Assembly (NCBI RefSeq): GCF_002423035.1
Contig: NZ_DIUM01000112.1
Coordinates: forward strand, 13,354 to 26,901
DNA: 13,548 bases
DNA from: Thiocapsa sp. UBA6158
GTDB taxonomy: Bacteria; Pseudomonadota; Gammaproteobacteria; Chromatiales; Chromatiaceae
Direction of reading: 5' to 3'
The notes beneath the pieces were generated by a model that saw only the letters and a list, made by a program, of their open reading frames with translations, was not told where the DNA came from and did not search any database. Of this stretch, positions 1 through 6,396 are shown piece after piece; within the stretch, counting starts at the first letter, position 1, and each line of letters starts with the position of its first letter. A program made the position numbers and the translations under genes.

Positions 1-154
1 CTGCCGCCGAGCCGAAAGGTGCCGAGCACCCGAGATCCAGTGTTTCAACACCGAGCGAGCGGCGCGATCGCCGAGCCGGTGATGCGAACGGCGACAGGGC
101 TCTGTCGCGTTGCGGCAATCATCGCTCATGCGCTCCACGTCCAAGGGAACGACC
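1..154. other. Leader region upstream of csoS2, no gene recognised
   Basis: No reading frame here resembles the C-terminus of a Rubisco small subunit, which would be the expected upstream neighbour in an alpha-carboxysome operon. I see no convincing sigma-70 promoter. The region holds one clear small hairpin (listed separately) and ends in the csoS2 ribosome binding site AAGGG at 143-147. An open frame at 19-270 runs into csoS2 in another frame and has no family character, so I treat it as non-coding. Confidence 0.5.
91..108 (+). other. Perfect 7-bp hairpin upstream of csoS2
   Basis: GCGACAG (91-97) and CTGTCGC (102-108) are perfect reverse complements around a 4-base loop, GGCT. There is no U-run after it, so it is not a typical intrinsic terminator. 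In an operon where Rubisco genes presumably lie upstream, a stem here could protect the 3' end of a processed cbbLS message or attenuate read-through into csoS2. The structure is seen in the sequence; the role is inference. Confidence 0.45.
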
Positions 155-2611
155 ATGCCCAGCAAAGCGAATCTGAGATCGAGCGGCCGCGAGGCGGCCT
201 TGGCACGTCGCCGTGCCTTGTCCACTCAGGGCAAGCGAACCAGCGCAGCCGCCGGGGCGGCCGAGCGTAGCCGCACGCCCGAGGTTGCTGCGGTGCGTCG
301 CCCTACGACGCCACAACCGCAGGTTGCGCCGGCTGCCGCCGCGGAATCGGTGTCGAGCACCGGGTGGGGCGGTGTCGCATCGGCACCTTCACTATCCAGG
401 GTCGTCTCGCCTGCTCGGCGGGTACAGGCTCCGGCATCTGCATCAGGCACCAGCCGCGCGGAGGCCAGGGCTCGACGCGAGGCACTGTCCAAGGCCGGCA
501 AGCGGGCCGATCGCAGGGCCGATCGTACACGCGTCCCGGCGCCGAAAACGGCGACCAAGGCCGTTCGCGACGACGGTTCGGATTGCGGCTGCGGCTGCGG
601 CGGAAACCCGGAAGCGACGAAGGAGCGCGGCTCGATGACGGACGCAGCGCGCCTCTCCTCGGATCGCCGGGGCGCATCGTCTCTCGCCGCCACGACCAAT
701 CCATCGACCAACGGGACGCGACGTAGCGCCAAGCGCATCACTGCCGTCAAGCCCACCGGGCGCATGCTGGCGCTCGCTCGACGCTCCGCCACGTCCGGCC
801 GCGGCAAGGCTGCGGTCAATACCCCGGCGACCACGGCGAGTCTCGCGCGCCAGGCCAACCCGCAGCTGTCCGGGCGCGATCTGGCCCAAACCGTTCGCGC
901 GCATCGCAGCACCGCAGGCTCGGCCGGGACACGCAAAGTCCAAGCCACGGGGCGGGTCAGACCGGGGCGTGACCGTCAGGTCGGCGGGGCCGAGGATCAG
1001 CCTTGGAAGGTCGGTCTGAGCGAGACGGCACAAGGTCAATTCGTGACCGGCACCCGGGTCGGACGCAGACGCTCGGTCACCGGCGACGAGCCGAGCGTCT
1101 GTCGCGAGGTCACGGGGACCGAGTACATGGGCGCCGAGATCTTCCGCGAGTTCTGCCAGACCGAACCGCCCAAACCGACCCCGAAGGTCCAGGTGACCAC
1201 GACGAGCCACGGCAACGCGGTGACCGGCAATGAGGTGGGACGTTCACCCCGGGTGACGGGCGACGAGCCCGGGACCTGCAAGACCGTGACCGGTACGGAA
1301 TATCTGTCGGCCGAGCAGGCAAGCGCATTCTGCGGGACCGCCTTGACGCCGAACCCGCGTCAGACCGGGCGCACCAAGACCACCGGCGGTCGCCCCGTCT
1401 CGGGTGTCCTGCCGGGCCTCTCGGCCAAGGTCACGGGCAACGAGCACGGCGCGGGGATCCAGCCGACCGGCAGTCAGTACATGTCCTCGGCCAACGGCGA
1501 CCTGCCCGATCTGAAGAGGGCGCCGCCGAAGGTCAACCTGACGCAGACGCTCGGCGGCGGATCCGTGACCGGCACCCGAGTCGGGCGCAGTGCGAAGCTG
1601 ACCGGCGACGAGCCCGGGAGCTGTCGACTGGTGACCGGCGACGAATATGTCGGCGCCGAACAGTACAAGGAGTTCTGCGGCATCCAGCCGGCCCCGATGG
1701 AGGCACCGAAAGTCGGGCTGTCTTCGACGCCGAAAGGGCTGACGGTCTCAGGCACGCAGACCGGTCGCTCGGCTCGGGTCACGGGTGACGAGCCCGGCAC
1801 CTGCAAGGTGGTCACCGGCACGCCCTATGCGGGGCTGGAGCAGACGGCGACCTACTGCGCCCCGGAGCAGCAGCGCCTGATCGCCGAGCGGATGCGTCCG
1901 ATGGCTGCGGCGATGGCGGCGCGTATGACCGGCACCCAGCCGGGGATCGGCGGGGTCATGACAGGTGCCTCCAGGGGTGCTTGCGAAGAGATCAGCGGGA
2001 CGCCCTATGTCGGCGTCGACCAGTTCGAGGAGACCTGCGGAAGCGCTGCGCGCCCCGGCGACAGTGACTTCCCCCAGCTGTTGCCTCAACCACTCGAGGC
2101 CGTGCCCTGGCAGAGCTTCAGCGTCGAGTCGCCTGCACGGCAGGCGTTTCAGGCCAGCCAAGGAAGCGGCGTGACGGGCACACTCTACGAGCAGGAGGGG
2201 AGGATTACCGGCCCTTTCGGAATGGGCACGGGCAAGATCACGGGAACTGAACAGTTTCGCTTCGACCGTGGTCCGTCCGTGCCGGGAAATCTGTTGCAGA
2301 TGGCGCACGCCGAGACGGCAGGGGGCGATGCGGCACCCGCAGCGGTCCGCTCCCGGGTGACGGGCGAAGGCCAAGCTGCCGGGACCAAGATCACGGGTGA
2401 CGATTGGGAGCGTGGCGAGCGTGTCACCGGGACCGAGGGTCCCTCCGCACGGCGCCGCAACCCGACCCGCCCGGGAGCGATGGCCGCGATGGCTGCCGTC
2501 AAGCCGAAGCGCAACGAGGAGCTTCCTGCGCCGGTGAGTCGAGTCACCGGAGCCAGCGGCAACACGGATCGCGGTTCGCTCATCACCTACTCGGGTGGGG
2601 CGAGGGGCTGA
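155..2611 (+). CDS. csoS2: CsoS2, alpha-carboxysome scaffold protein
   Basis: This is the intrinsically disordered scaffold that links Rubisco to the carboxysome shell; 818 residues from the chosen start. ATG 155 follows AAGGG at 143-147 with good spacing, while ATG 110 upstream adds 15 residues without a site. The N-region (about 1-280) carries four basic helix-forming peptides near 11-28, 101-117, 201-220 and 239-258, the Rubisco-binding type (e.g. GREAALARRRALSTQGKR). A Cys-rich patch DCGCGCGG lies at 143-150. The middle region (about 285-570) has five repeats built on VTGT..VGRS, VTGDEPGTC and VTGTEY; the third (about 404-447) lacks the cysteines. The C-region (about 590-818) has further I/VTG motifs and ends in the conserved shell-anchoring type tail (RVTGASGN...LITYSGGARG). 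In some species a programmed frameshift yields a short CsoS2A; I saw no canonical in-frame X XXY YYZ heptamer between 1721 and 2020. Confidence 0.97.
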   Translation: MPSKANLRSSGREAALARRRALSTQGKRTSAAAGAAERSRTPEVAAVRRPTTPQPQVAPAAAAESVSSTGWGGVASAPSLSRVVSPARRVQAPASASGTSRAEARARREALSKAGKRADRRADRTRVPAPKTATKAVRDDGSDCGCGCGGNPEATKERGSMTDAARLSSDRRGASSLAATTNPSTNGTRRSAKRITAVKPTGRMLALARRSATSGRGKAAVNTPATTASLARQANPQLSGRDLAQTVRAHRSTAGSAGTRKVQATGRVRPGRDRQVGGAEDQPWKVGLSETAQGQFVTGTRVGRRRSVTGDEPSVCREVTGTEYMGAEIFREFCQTEPPKPTPKVQVTTTSHGNAVTGNEVGRSPRVTGDEPGTCKTVTGTEYLSAEQASAFCGTALTPNPRQTGRTKTTGGRPVSGVLPGLSAKVTGNEHGAGIQPTGSQYMSSANGDLPDLKRAPPKVNLTQTLGGGSVTGTRVGRSAKLTGDEPGSCRLVTGDEYVGAEQYKEFCGIQPAPMEAPKVGLSSTPKGLTVSGTQTGRSARVTGDEPGTCKVVTGTPYAGLEQTATYCAPEQQRLIAERMRPMAAAMAARMTGTQPGIGGVMTGASRGACEEISGTPYVGVDQFEETCGSAARPGDSDFPQLLPQPLEAVPWQSFSVESPARQAFQASQGSGVTGTLYEQEGRITGPFGMGTGKITGTEQFRFDRGPSVPGNLLQMAHAETAGGDAAPAAVRSRVTGEGQAAGTKITGDDWERGERVTGTEGPSARRRNPTRPGAMAAMAAVKPKRNEELPAPVSRVTGASGNTDRGSLITYSGGARG

Positions 2612-2621
2612 GCAGCGGACA

Positions 2622-2652
2622 CGGGAACGATCCGCGAGATCGGATCTTCCCG
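2622..2652 (+). other. 12-bp hairpin in the csoS2-csoSCA gap
   Basis: The left arm CGGGAA-C-GATCCG (2622-2634) pairs with CGGATCTTCCCG (2641-2652), giving 12 base pairs interrupted only by the bulged C at 2628, with a 6-base loop (2635-2640). It lies 10 bases after the csoS2 stop and 49 bases before csoSCA. No U-tract follows, so partial attenuation or mRNA processing and stabilisation is more likely than full termination. csoSCA, a low-copy component of carboxysomes, also has a poorly spaced ribosome binding site, so both features could lower its expression. Confidence 0.55.
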
Positions 2653-2701
2653 ACCGAGTCATACGCAAGCCCACATCGGAATCTGACGAGACAACGAGGT
2701 C

Positions 2702-4423
2702 ATGTCGAAACAACGCCGTCCAACCCGAGCGAGCCTGATCTGGGCGTCCGCACACGAACCCACCCCGCCCGGCTATCGGTCGCGGGATCAGGGCGAGTCT
2801 GTCTCGGGTGCGCCCACGGCGATGCCGCAACCGGCAACGTCGGATCTGGTCAAGTCGGAGCTGGCGAAACCGGAACAGGCCGGGCGGACTGCAGCGGCAC
2901 GTGCCCCCCGGATGCGCCCGCGGCCCTCGGCTCGGTCGGCCGGCGCAAATGTCCCGCAGCGGATGACGCGCCAGACCACTCGGGCCGTCGCTGCCGAAAC
3001 AGCCGGTGGGCGCGCTCCGGGTCCGAACGGGCTTCACCCGCTCACCGATCGTGACGGCAATGCACGGCTGCAGCGCTACGAGGATCGGGTCAAGACGGCG
3101 TTCGATCGGATCGTGCCCGTGCTCAAGCAGATCTCGGCGCTCCAGCACGAGTCCGATTTCGAGCAGCACGCGCAGTCGATCGCCCGGGCAGAGCTTGGAT
3201 TCGATCTGCCCGAGTACATGCTCGCAGACGCCTGGGTGACTCAGCTCGACCTGCGTCGTCTGTTCGCCTGGTGCGTGTTCGAGACCTACCGTCGGATGGC
3301 GGACGACTTCTTCGCGAACGACCCGCTCGGCGGGCGCGAGGTCCATGCCCTCGACCGATTTCTCCAGGACTGCGGCTTCCATCAGCTCGATGTGACGCCC
3401 TGTGCGGACGGACGCTTGGCACACGCCATCAGCTATGTGCTGCGCCTGCCCTTCGGCGCGGTGCGGCGCAAGCCCTACGCCGGGGGATTGTTCGATGTCG
3501 AGAACACGGTCTCCAAGTGGGGCGAGGTCGAGCTCGGTCGGTTCCGTGAAGGCGTACCGAACACCGCGGATTCGCCCACGCGCTATCTGAAGACGGTGAT
3601 CTATCACTACAGTTCGGTCGATCCGCACCATCAGGGCTGCGCGGCCCACGGGTCGAACGATGCGGCGGCTGCACAGGCCGCCCTGGACCGACTCCTGGCC
3701 TTCCGCCAGTCGGTCGAGAACGGTTTCTGCTGCGGTGCCTCGGTGGCATTGCTGCTGATCGGCATGGATACGGACACGGACGCGATCCGGGTGCATGTGC
3801 CCGACGGCGAGGGCCGCATGGATCTGACGCAGTCGGTCGACGCGATCAAGGTCCACGCCATCACCCGTGACCTGGAGCCGGCCGCAGCGCGTGCGCGGGT
3901 CGCCGAGCTGGTCAAGGCGCACGCGCCGGCAAGCGCCGATCCTGGCATGCTCCGCCTGGTCGCACGGCTGATCGAGAACAACCTGTCGCAGATTGACTAT
4001 GTGCGACAGGTGCACGGCGGGCGCTACGCCGACGCGGGTCACGCCGAGCGCTTCATGGGCGTGGGCATCGGGTTCGAGGAGATCCAGCTGCGCAACCTGA
4101 CCTACTTCGCCTACTTGTACACGGTCGAGGAAGGTGCGGCGGATTTGGACGTGGGGCGCAAGATCTTCGGTGGGCTCAATGTCTCGCGCGGTCTGCCGAT
4201 CCCGATCGTCATCCGCTTTGATTATCACGGCGGTGTGCCGGGTGCGCGCGAGCGCGCAACGACACGCTGTCGGCGGCTCGATGCCGCGCTCGCCGGCCGG
4301 TTCGCCGATCTCGACGACCGCGGCCTGCTGCACCGCCTGCTCGTCGTGCGCGACAGCGACGCGGGCACCGGCATCGAGGTCGTCGGATGCTCGCTGACCG
4401 CGCCGACCGCGGGAGGCCACTGA
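2702..4423 (+). CDS. csoSCA: CsoSCA (CsoS3), carboxysomal beta-type carbonic anhydrase
   Basis: Converts bicarbonate to CO2 inside the carboxysome. The 573-residue product matches this divergent beta-carbonic-anhydrase subclass throughout. Probable zinc ligands are Cys224 in DCGFH, His316 in CAAHG, and Cys343 or Cys344 in FCCGAS. Other hallmarks are SPTRYLK near 291, LLIGMDTDTDAIRVH near 351, and the C-terminal pseudo-active-site half with NNLSQIDYV (426), HGGRY and GLPIPI (497). The first ~110 residues are low-complexity, basic and variable; in the well-studied Halothiobacillus enzyme the N-terminal extension docks on Rubisco, so the same is likely here. GAGGT at 2696-2700 sits only a base or two before the ATG, a poor ribosome site. 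Downstream starts at codons 41 or 71 are possible but would remove most of the extension. The stop overlaps the csoS4A start by one base (TGATG). Confidence 0.96.
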   Translation: MSKQRRPTRASLIWASAHEPTPPGYRSRDQGESVSGAPTAMPQPATSDLVKSELAKPEQAGRTAAARAPRMRPRPSARSAGANVPQRMTRQTTRAVAAETAGGRAPGPNGLHPLTDRDGNARLQRYEDRVKTAFDRIVPVLKQISALQHESDFEQHAQSIARAELGFDLPEYMLADAWVTQLDLRRLFAWCVFETYRRMADDFFANDPLGGREVHALDRFLQDCGFHQLDVTPCADGRLAHAISYVLRLPFGAVRRKPYAGGLFDVENTVSKWGEVELGRFREGVPNTADSPTRYLKTVIYHYSSVDPHHQGCAAHGSNDAAAAQAALDRLLAFRQSVENGFCCGASVALLLIGMDTDTDAIRVHVPDGEGRMDLTQSVDAIKVHAITRDLEPAAARARVAELVKAHAPASADPGMLRLVARLIENNLSQIDYVRQVHGGRYADAGHAERFMGVGIGFEEIQLRNLTYFAYLYTVEEGAADLDVGRKIFGGLNVSRGLPIPIVIRFDYHGGVPGARERATTRCRRLDAALAGRFADLDDRGLLHRLLVVRDSDAGTGIEVVGCSLTAPTAGGH

Positions 4424-4695
4424 TGAAGATCTGTCAGGTGGAGCGCCCCCTGGTCTCGACCAACCGGATTCCGGGGTTCGAGCACAAGCACCTCTTGGTG
4501 GTGCGCGACGGGAGCACACAACAGGTCGCGGTCGATGCAGTCGGCTGCGTGCCGGGCGACTGGGTGATCTGTGTCGGCAGCTCCGCGGCGCGCGAGGCGG
4601 CAGGCAGCAAGGAGTATCCGAGCGACCTGACCATCGTCGGCATCATCGATCATTGGCCGCCCGAAACGGGTGCCGGGTCGCGAGGTGCGGCCTGA
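4423..4695 (+). CDS. csoS4A: CsoS4A, carboxysome pentameric vertex protein
   Basis: BMV-family (EutN/CcmL-type) shell protein that forms the pentamers closing the icosahedral vertices. 90 residues, the normal length. The start MKICQVERPLVSTNR and the signatures PGDWVICVGSSAAREAAG and SDLTIVGIIDHW are diagnostic and separate it from the B paralogue. ATG 4423 overlaps the csoSCA stop by one base, and GGGAGG at 4411-4416 gives a strong, correctly spaced site, so translation is probably coupled to csoSCA while also initiating well on its own. Its stop overlaps the csoS4B start in the same way. An extended frame beginning at 4387 lies inside csoSCA and is not needed. Confidence 0.96.
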   Translation: MKICQVERPLVSTNRIPGFEHKHLLVVRDGSTQQVAVDAVGCVPGDWVICVGSSAAREAAGSKEYPSDLTIVGIIDHWPPETGAGSRGAA

Positions 4696-4991
4696 TGGAG
4701 ATCAGGCAGGTCATCGGATCGCTGGTCTGCACGCATCGCGTGACCGGGCTCGGGCATTGGGATCTGCGGCTGCTGCAGGATACGAAAGGCAAGCACTACG
4801 TCGCCACCGACCCTGTGGATGCCCGCCCCGGAGACTGGGTCTTCGTGGTCAGCGGATCGGCTGCCCGGTATGCGATGGGAGACGCCGGGATTCTCACCGA
4901 CCTGACGATCGGCGGGATCATCGATCGCTGGGAGGAAGAGCGAGCCAAGGCGGTCGAGTCGACCGCCGTGGCCACTGACCGAGCGGCATGA
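4695..4991 (+). CDS. csoS4B: CsoS4B, second carboxysome pentameric vertex protein
   Basis: Second BMV-family vertex protein; 98 residues. Signatures are MEIRQVIGSLVCTHR at the start, PGDWVFVVSGSAARYAMGD in the middle and LTDLTIGGIIDRW near residue 67; GSAAR..(V/M)GD followed by ILTDLTIGG distinguishes B from A. The last ~20 residues (EERAKAVESTAVATDRAA) form a charged, probably flexible tail longer than the compact fold needs. ATG 4695 overlaps the csoS4A stop by one base, with GAGGTG at 4682-4687 as ribosome site. A 122-base gap with two small hairpins then separates it from csoS1. Confidence 0.95.
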   Translation: MEIRQVIGSLVCTHRVTGLGHWDLRLLQDTKGKHYVATDPVDARPGDWVFVVSGSAARYAMGDAGILTDLTIGGIIDRWEEERAKAVESTAVATDRAA

Positions 4992-5004
4992 GGGCATGAA
5001 TCCG

Positions 5005-5081
5005 GCCGGGTCCGCCCGGCGTGGTCAGCCTCGACGAAGAGCTTTGAATCTGGATTGAAGATGATCGGGCAGCATCGCCCG
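5005..5081 (+). other. Two small hairpins upstream of the first csoS1
   Basis: In the 122-base csoS4B-csoS1 gap, GCCGGG (5005-5010) pairs with CCCGGC (5015-5020) around a 4-base loop, and CGGGC (5066-5070) pairs with GCCCG (5077-5081) around a 6-base loop. Between them is the gap's most AT-rich stretch (about 5041-5065), including TTGAATCTGGATTGAAG. This could be an internal promoter or processing region that lets the abundant shell protein be made in excess over the vertex proteins, but no clean -35/-10 pair is evident. Confidence 0.35.
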
Positions 5082-5113
5082 CGGCGACTTGGTACACAGA
5101 GGAGATAGAAACG

Positions 5114-5419
5114 ATGGCAAACGAAAAATTCGGAATCGCGCTCGGCATGATCGAGACCCGCGGACTGGTCCCCGCCATCGAAGCGGCGGATGCCATGACC
5201 AAGGCCGCCGAGGTGCGCCTGATCGGGCGCGAGTTCGTCGGCGGCGGTTACGTGACCGTCCTGGTGCGCGGCGAAACGGGCGCGGTCAATGCCGCCGTGC
5301 GTGCCGGTGCCGACGCCTGCGAGCGCGTCGGCGACGGCCTGGTGGCGGCGCATATCATCGCCCGCCCGCACCGCGAGGTCGAGCCGATCCTCCCCGTCGG
5401 CGGCCCGGCCGTCGACTAA
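5114..5419 (+). CDS. csoS1: CsoS1, carboxysome hexameric shell protein (first copy)
   Basis: Single-domain BMC protein (about 100 residues) whose hexamers tile the facets of the alpha-carboxysome shell. The 101-residue product has the canonical GIALGMIETRGLVPAIEAAD start, the pore loop FVGGGYVTVLVRGETGAV (41-58) and GADACERVGDGLVAAHIIARPH. The start follows AGGAGAT at 5100-5106, a strong site suited to a very abundant protein. Residues 7-93 are identical to the second copy downstream; only residues 3, 5 and 6 and the C-terminal tail (PVGGPAVD here) differ. Which of CsoS1A, B or C it corresponds to cannot be decided from sequence alone. Confidence 0.97.
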   Translation: MANEKFGIALGMIETRGLVPAIEAADAMTKAAEVRLIGREFVGGGYVTVLVRGETGAVNAAVRAGADACERVGDGLVAAHIIARPHREVEPILPVGGPAVD

Positions 5420-5450
5420 TCAAAGGTCAGCAACACGCGAAGATCAAACA

Positions 5451-5514
5451 GCCGGTGGCTGATCGTTGATAGCCACTGGCCAAAAGCGAATCGCGAGATA
5501 CTTCATCAACGATC
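5451..5514 (+). promoter_or_regulatory. Hairpin whose whole loop is complementary to downstream RNA (candidate pseudoknot)
   Basis: GCCGGTGGCT (5451-5460) pairs with AGCCACTGGC (5471-5480): ten base pairs, one of them G-U. The 10-base loop GATCGTTGAT (5461-5470) is the perfect reverse complement of ATCAACGATC at 5505-5514. This allows an H-type pseudoknot or an alternative long-range stem. A shorter AACGAT repeats at 5527-5532, directly before the GGAGAG ribosome site (5534-5539) of the second csoS1, and could compete for the loop. The base-pairing potential is read from the sequence; a function in translation or mRNA stability is inference. Confidence 0.5.
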
Positions 5515-5544
5515 TACACGACACTTAACGATTGGAGAGCACAG

Positions 5545-5853
5545 ATGGCCAGTGAAAGCTACGGGATTGCATTGGGGATGATCGAGACGCGCGGCCTGGT
5601 GCCCGCCATCGAAGCGGCTGACGCCATGACCAAGGCCGCCGAGGTGCGCCTGATCGGGCGCGAGTTCGTGGGCGGCGGTTACGTCACCGTTCTGGTGCGT
5701 GGCGAGACGGGCGCGGTGAACGCCGCGGTGCGTGCCGGTGCCGATGCCTGCGAGCGCGTCGGCGACGGTCTGGTGGCGGCGCACATCATTGCTCGCCCGC
5801 ACCGCGAGGTCGAGCCGATCCTCAACCGGACCCTGCCGGCGGCGGCCGACTGA
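5545..5853 (+). CDS. csoS1: CsoS1, carboxysome hexameric shell protein (second copy)
   Basis: Second single-domain BMC hexamer protein, 102 residues, beginning MASESYGIALGMIETRG and ending EPILNRTLPAAAD. The pore loop FVGGGYVTV and all fold-defining residues match the first copy; residues 7-93 are identical at protein level although the DNA carries many silent differences, mostly at the 5' end. This suggests duplication under strong constraint, perhaps with partial gene conversion in the interior. GGAGAG at 5534-5539 gives the ribosome site. Only the two termini differ, and they probably project from the hexamer, so the copies may differ in interactions rather than in pore properties. Two copies here compare with three in Halothiobacillus neapolitanus. 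Confidence 0.97.
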   Translation: MASESYGIALGMIETRGLVPAIEAADAMTKAAEVRLIGREFVGGGYVTVLVRGETGAVNAAVRAGADACERVGDGLVAAHIIARPHREVEPILNRTLPAAAD

Positions 5854-5884
5854 TCGAGAGGCGTTGAGCCATTGGCCGCTCGAT
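5853..5884 (+). other. Imperfect hairpin after the second csoS1
   Basis: ATCGAG (5853-5858) pairs with CTCGAT (5879-5884); after one A-G mismatch GGC (5860-5862) pairs with GCC (5875-5877 read as GCC's partner GGC/GCC at this level), leaving a 12-base loop. It begins at the last base of the csoS1 stop codon and ends shortly before the AAGGGTG ribosome site of the next gene. No U-run follows. A stabiliser of the csoS1 3' end or a partial attenuator are both possible. Confidence 0.3.
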
Positions 5885-5907
5885 AACGGCGGCAAGGGTG
5901 TTGAAGC

Positions 5908-6384
5908 ATGAGACACGCACGCATTCATCCTCGTACCCTTGGCTATCTCGGTCGTGCCTTGAGCTTGGAGCTGTCCGCTGTCCAGCAGTACATGACCCAG
6001 GCCTCGCTCGCTGAGGCCTGGGGCTTGCCGGAAGCCGCAAGGCGTCTGCGCGAGGAAACGGTCGAAGAGATGCAGCATGCCGAGCGCATCATCCAACGCA
6101 TGTTGGCGCTGGGTGTGGCACCGAACGGATCGCACCTGCGTCCGGCCGGCGTCTCGCGCAATCTGGTCGATCTGTTGCTTCAGGACTCGGTGCTCGAAGG
6201 CGAGATCGTCGCACTCTATCGCGAGGCGGTGATCTTCTGTCGACGCGTCGGAGACCGGGAGAACGGCGACTTCTTCGAGGCACTCCTGAACGAGGAGTCC
6301 GCCCACGCCCGCGAGATCGATGACTGGCTGGCCTCACTTGGTGTCCCGCGCTATCGTGACCCCTCGGAACGCGCCTACTTTTAA
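5908..6384 (+). CDS. Bacterioferritin-like diiron protein of the carboxysome operon
   Basis: Ferritin-like four-helix protein of 158 residues, the bacterioferritin length. The ferroxidase ligand pattern looks complete: Glu21 (LELSAVQQY), Glu54 and His57 (EEMQH), Glu97 or Glu99 (LEGEI), and Glu130 and His133 (EESAH). Met55 lies where bacterioferritins place the haem-ligating Met between subunits. The family stores iron as ferric mineral; why alpha-carboxysome loci carry such a gene is not settled. ATG 5908 follows AAGGGTG at 5894-5900. The gene is 54 bases after csoS1 and 12 bases before acRAF, whose ribosome site overlaps this stop codon, so the two are co-translated. The C-terminus (SLGVPRYRDPSERAYF) is not typical of housekeeping bacterioferritin, supporting a specialised carboxysome-linked subgroup. 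Confidence 0.85.
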   Translation: MRHARIHPRTLGYLGRALSLELSAVQQYMTQASLAEAWGLPEAARRLREETVEEMQHAERIIQRMLALGVAPNGSHLRPAGVSRNLVDLLLQDSVLEGEIVALYREAVIFCRRVGDRENGDFFEALLNEESAHAREIDDWLASLGVPRYRDPSERAYF

Positions 6385-6396
6385 GGGATCCCCGTC

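Noticed and set aside
1..154. Possible 3' end of cbbS
   Set aside because: I read all three plus frames and none gives small-subunit-like residues near a stop codon, so the gene, if present, ends before the window.
226..948. Minus-strand and alternative-frame ORFs inside the csoS2 N-terminal region
   Set aside because: The csoS2 frame carries the four Rubisco-binding peptides and a good ribosome site; the others have neither motifs nor sites.
1028..1860. Repeats in csoS2 as a DNA repeat array or CRISPR-like structure
   Set aside because: The periodicity is the protein-level middle repeats of CsoS2, with irregular spacing and codon differences, not identical repeats with spacers.
1748..4519. 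Very long open frame on the minus strand (923 codons) across csoS2, csoSCA and csoS4A
   Set aside because: It is antisense to strongly recognisable genes; high GC at third positions suppresses stop codons on the other strand. The translation is Arg/Ala/Gly-rich without any family motif.
4992..5113. Internal sigma-70 promoter before the first csoS1
   Set aside because: TTGAAT near 5044 lacks a -10 box at proper spacing; nothing better was found, so I note only the hairpins.
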